Part shown: positions 6,715 through 8,351 of the stretch, in pieces
How the letters are laid out: each line of letters starts with the position of its first letter
Numbering within the stretch: the first letter of the stretch is position 1
NCBI GenBank assembly: GCA_913049525.1
Contig: CAJWYZ010000053.1
Span: 1 to 8,351 of the forward strand
Length of the DNA stretch: 8,351 nucleotides
Origin: an uncultured Fidelibacterota bacterium
GTDB taxonomy: Bacteria > Fidelibacterota > Marinisomatia > SCGC-AAA003-L08 > D37C17
Direction of reading: 5' to 3'
The notes under the pieces: generated by a model
What the model saw: only the letters and a program-made list of their open reading frames with translations
The model's database searches: none
What the model was told of the DNA's origin: nothing
Program-made: the position numbers and the translations under genes

Positions 6715-6810
6715 TTGTTATTTTCTGCATAAACCATCTGTATTGAGCGACAGTCGAAGCATGTTGATTCCGGGATAAACACGATTAATACGCTCTATGT
6801 TTAGAGTAAA
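6715..6810. other. Convergent intergenic gap between nadB and panC
   Basis: This 96-base gap separates two converging operons, so it should hold termination signals for both strands. It has no strong GC hairpin with a T-run. What is visible is a 9-base palindrome (CGAC, A, GTCG at 6748-6756) inside a locally GC-richer stretch, GAGCG (6745-6749) matched by CGCTC (6791-6795), and a small hairpin with arms CTCTA and TAGAG at 6793-6806. No gene is evident. Confidence 0.5.
6793..6806. terminator. Weak candidate bidirectional terminator hairpin
   Basis: CTCTA and TAGAG pair across a TGTT loop, 5 bases beyond the panC stop and 78 bases beyond the nadB stop. The stem has only five pairs and no T-run follows on either strand. 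Only the convergent location suggests a terminator. Confidence 0.2.
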
Positions 6811-7668
6811 TTAGCAATTATGTAAATCTGATAAAGAATAGGTGAAATTATCGATAAGGCGAGTTTGTCCTAATAACGCAGCTACACTTACTAGAATTTC
6901 CCCTCCTAATTTCCCCTTAATTTCTTCAAGTGTGTTTCTATTTGCCACTGATACATAGTCGATCTTAAACTGGGGTTCACTATTAATAATTTTGGTTATC
7001 TTATTCTTTAATTTTTCGCAATTGAGTTCGCCATTTTTTAGTAGGGTTTTTCCGCTTACTAGGGCTTTAAAAATGGTAGCAGCAACTGAATATTCATGTT
7101 CCGTTAAATATTTATTTCGAGAGCTCATTGCCAATCCATTTTTCTCTCTAATTATTGGACAAGAAACAATCTGAATTGGATATTGTAAATCTGAAACCAA
7201 TTTATTTATGATACAAAGTTGCTGGAAATCTTTCTTGCCAAAAAATGCATGGCTTGGTTCAATAATATCAAATAATTTTGCAACTATAGTGGTTACACCT
7301 TTGAAAAATCCGGGGCGGCTTTTCCCTTCTAAAAGGTTAAACAAATTATTATTATAATTTCCTGTATTAATTCCATCAGGATACATTTCAGTGTTGCCGG
7401 GCAAGAAAGTACAGTCTATTTTATAATTAGATAGTTTGTCTAAATCTGATTTTATCGTTTGGGGGTACGTATCTAAATCTTCACCTTGGGCAAATTGAGT
7501 TGGATTTATGTAAATACTCACAATTGTATTTTCACAAGTATTATTTGATTCTGATACTAAGGATAAATGGCCCTCGTGCAGGGCGCCCATAGTAGGTACA
7601 AACCCTATGGAGCCTGAAATATTCTCCCGCCATTTTCGGAATTCCTTAATGGTGGAAATTTTCTTCAA
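6811..7668 (-). CDS. panC: Pantothenate synthetase (pantoate-beta-alanine ligase)
   Basis: A 285-residue PanC, which activates pantoate with ATP and joins it to beta-alanine to give pantothenate. It belongs to the HxGH nucleotidyl-transferase superfamily. PTMGALHEGHLSL (25-37) holds the HxGH histidines H31 and H34; YINPTQF (53-59), EGKSRPGFFKGVTTIVAKLF (114-133), FGKKDFQQL with K146 (143-151), REKNGLAMSSRNKYL (174-188, the KMSKS-equivalent loop) and RLIDN (270-274) are all present. Length is normal. The start is TTG at 7668, because the panB stop TAA lies one codon upstream in the same frame, so no ATG is available. No Shine-Dalgarno sequence is seen in the end of panB, which points to coupling with panB translation. 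The two genes form a panBC operon converging on nadACB. Confidence 0.97.
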   Translation of the reverse strand: MKKISTIKEFRKWRENISGSIGFVPTMGALHEGHLSLVSESNNTCENTIVSIYINPTQFAQGEDLDTYPQTIKSDLDKLSNYKIDCTFLPGNTEMYPDGINTGNYNNNLFNLLEGKSRPGFFKGVTTIVAKLFDIIEPSHAFFGKKDFQQLCIINKLVSDLQYPIQIVSCPIIREKNGLAMSSRNKYLTEHEYSVAATIFKALVSGKTLLKNGELNCEKLKNKITKIINSEPQFKIDYVSVANRNTLEEIKGKLGGEILVSVAALLGQTRLIDNFTYSLSDLHNC

Positions 7669-7671
7669 TAA

Positions 7672-8351
7672 TTAGTGCGTTTTTTCGAGATGGATATTAC
7701 TGTTAATGAAGTGTTCTTTAGTGGGAAAAGTTTTTTCTTCAACTTCATTTTTATATTCTGCGAGTTTATGTTGAATTTCAACTCCAAAGTTGCCATATCG
7801 TTTTGCATGCTTCGGAGAAAAATCACCATATAAACCTAAAATATCATGGTACACTTGAATTTGACCATCACAAAAGGGACCTGCGCCAATTCCAATGGTT
7901 GGTATGTCTAATAAATTAGTAATTCTATCGGCTAAATCCCCGGGTATTCCTTCCAGAACCACAGCAAAAGCGCCACTTTCCTGAACTGCCTCTGCATCTT
8001 CAATAATTTTTTTTGCTTCCAAAATTGACTTTCCTTGAATTCTATATCCAGAACTCAGATTATACGATTGGGGTAATAATCCCACATGTCCCATTACGGG
8101 AATGCCTGCATCAATAATTGCCCTTATTTGGGATGTATAGGGAACTCCACCTTCCAGCTTAATGGCTCCTGCCCCCCCTTCTTTAATAAATCTACCTGCA
8201 TTTCGAACGGCATCTTCCACAGATGCTTGATAGGACATAAATGGCATATCCGCAACTACCAACGCCTTTTTCGTACCCCGGCATACAGCCCTCACCAAAA
8301 ATAGTAATTCATCCATTGAAATTGGGATTGTATTCTCCATCCCATACACTA
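7672..8351 (-). CDS. panB: 3-methyl-2-oxobutanoate hydroxymethyltransferase, 5' end cut by the window
   Basis: The last 225 or so residues of PanB, which transfers a one-carbon unit from methylene-tetrahydrofolate to ketoisovalerate to make ketopantoate. Counting from the GTG at 8349, visible motifs are D34 in VADMPFMSY (metal ligand), K64 and E66 in IKLEGG, HVGLLPQS (88-95), E133 in VVLEGIPGDLA (probable catalytic acid), GIGAGPFCDGQIQV (153-166) and the C-terminal PKHAKRYGNFG (179-189). The GTG at 8349 is not a start: the sequence opens in the middle of the family's conserved GDSL-to-YGM-NT-P region, so about 40 N-terminal residues lie beyond the right edge. The stop is at 7672-7674, with panC beginning one codon later in the same frame. 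Intact where visible. Confidence 0.97.
   Translation of the reverse strand, partial: VYGMENTIPISMDELLFLVRAVCRGTKKALVVADMPFMSYQASVEDAVRNAGRFIKEGGAGAIKLEGGVPYTSQIRAIIDAGIPVMGHVGLLPQSYNLSSGYRIQGKSILEAKKIIEDAEAVQESGAFAVVLEGIPGDLADRITNLLDIPTIGIGAGPFCDGQIQVYHDILGLYGDFSPKHAKRYGNFGVEIQHKLAEYKNEVEEKTFPTKEHFINSNIHLEKTH

Noticed and set aside
6465..6746. Plus-strand frame overlapping the end of nadB
   Set aside because: It reads the same bases as the conserved NadB C-terminus in another frame, lacks a start signal and shows no family features.
7669..7674. panB-panC fusion broken by a stop codon
   Set aside because: The two frames are in phase across a single TAA, but each protein has its full set of terminal motifs. 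This is an ordinary tight panBC junction and not a broken fusion.
8086..8304. Open frame on the plus strand opposite panB
   Set aside because: It is antisense to a strongly conserved coding region, has no recognisable protein features and looks like a by-product of panB codon use. The same applies to antisense frames at 830-1105, 2816-3037, 3787-3999, 4073-4297, 4501-4749 and 6505-6690.
8347..8349. GTG at 8349 as the panB start
   Set aside because: It falls within the conserved PanB core, with the family's N-terminal TAYD and GDS motifs missing. The frame continues through the window edge, so the gene is truncated by the window rather than starting here.

Overview
This is an AT-rich, gene-dense stretch of bacterial chromosome carrying housekeeping genes, with no mobile element, rRNA, tRNA or CRISPR array that I can see. 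Most gene junctions are overlaps or gaps of a few bases. TTG starts are used at two or three genes, and some starts, such as nadA, have no Shine-Dalgarno sequence. Low GC, many SD-less starts and the character of the proteins suggest a free-living member of the Fibrobacterota-Chlorobi-Bacteroidota (FCB) side of the tree, possibly a marine lineage such as Marinimicrobia (SAR406). This placement is an impression from protein character, not from a search.

Layout. Bases 1-2402 (minus strand) hold a tightly packed set read in the order dnaA, OmpR-family response regulator, membrane sensor kinase; the kinase runs off the left edge. A 99-base divergent gap (2403-2501) has a plausible dnaA promoter with a 14-base palindrome inside it. 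Bases 2502-3302 (plus) encode a membrane-anchored glycerophosphodiester phosphodiesterase. A 54-base gap with a perfect 10-bp inverted repeat leads into nadA-nadC-nadB (3357-6714, plus), joined by 4-base overlaps. A 96-base convergent gap follows. Then panB-panC lie on the minus strand (6811-8351), with panB cut by the right edge.

How the genes work together. NadB oxidises L-aspartate to iminoaspartate, NadA condenses this with dihydroxyacetone phosphate to quinolinate, and NadC converts quinolinate to nicotinate mononucleotide, so the complete de novo entry into NAD is encoded in one operon. PanB and PanC provide the hydroxymethylation of ketoisovalerate and the ligation of pantoate to beta-alanine on the route to coenzyme A. 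DnaA starts chromosome replication. Its apparent translational coupling to a two-component system is the most interesting arrangement here, because it could tie envelope or stress sensing to expression of the initiator.

I found no convincing previously undescribed system. The items worth a second look are the dnaA/two-component linkage, two operator-like palindromes, SD-less and TTG initiation, and small motif variations in DnaA and NadB.
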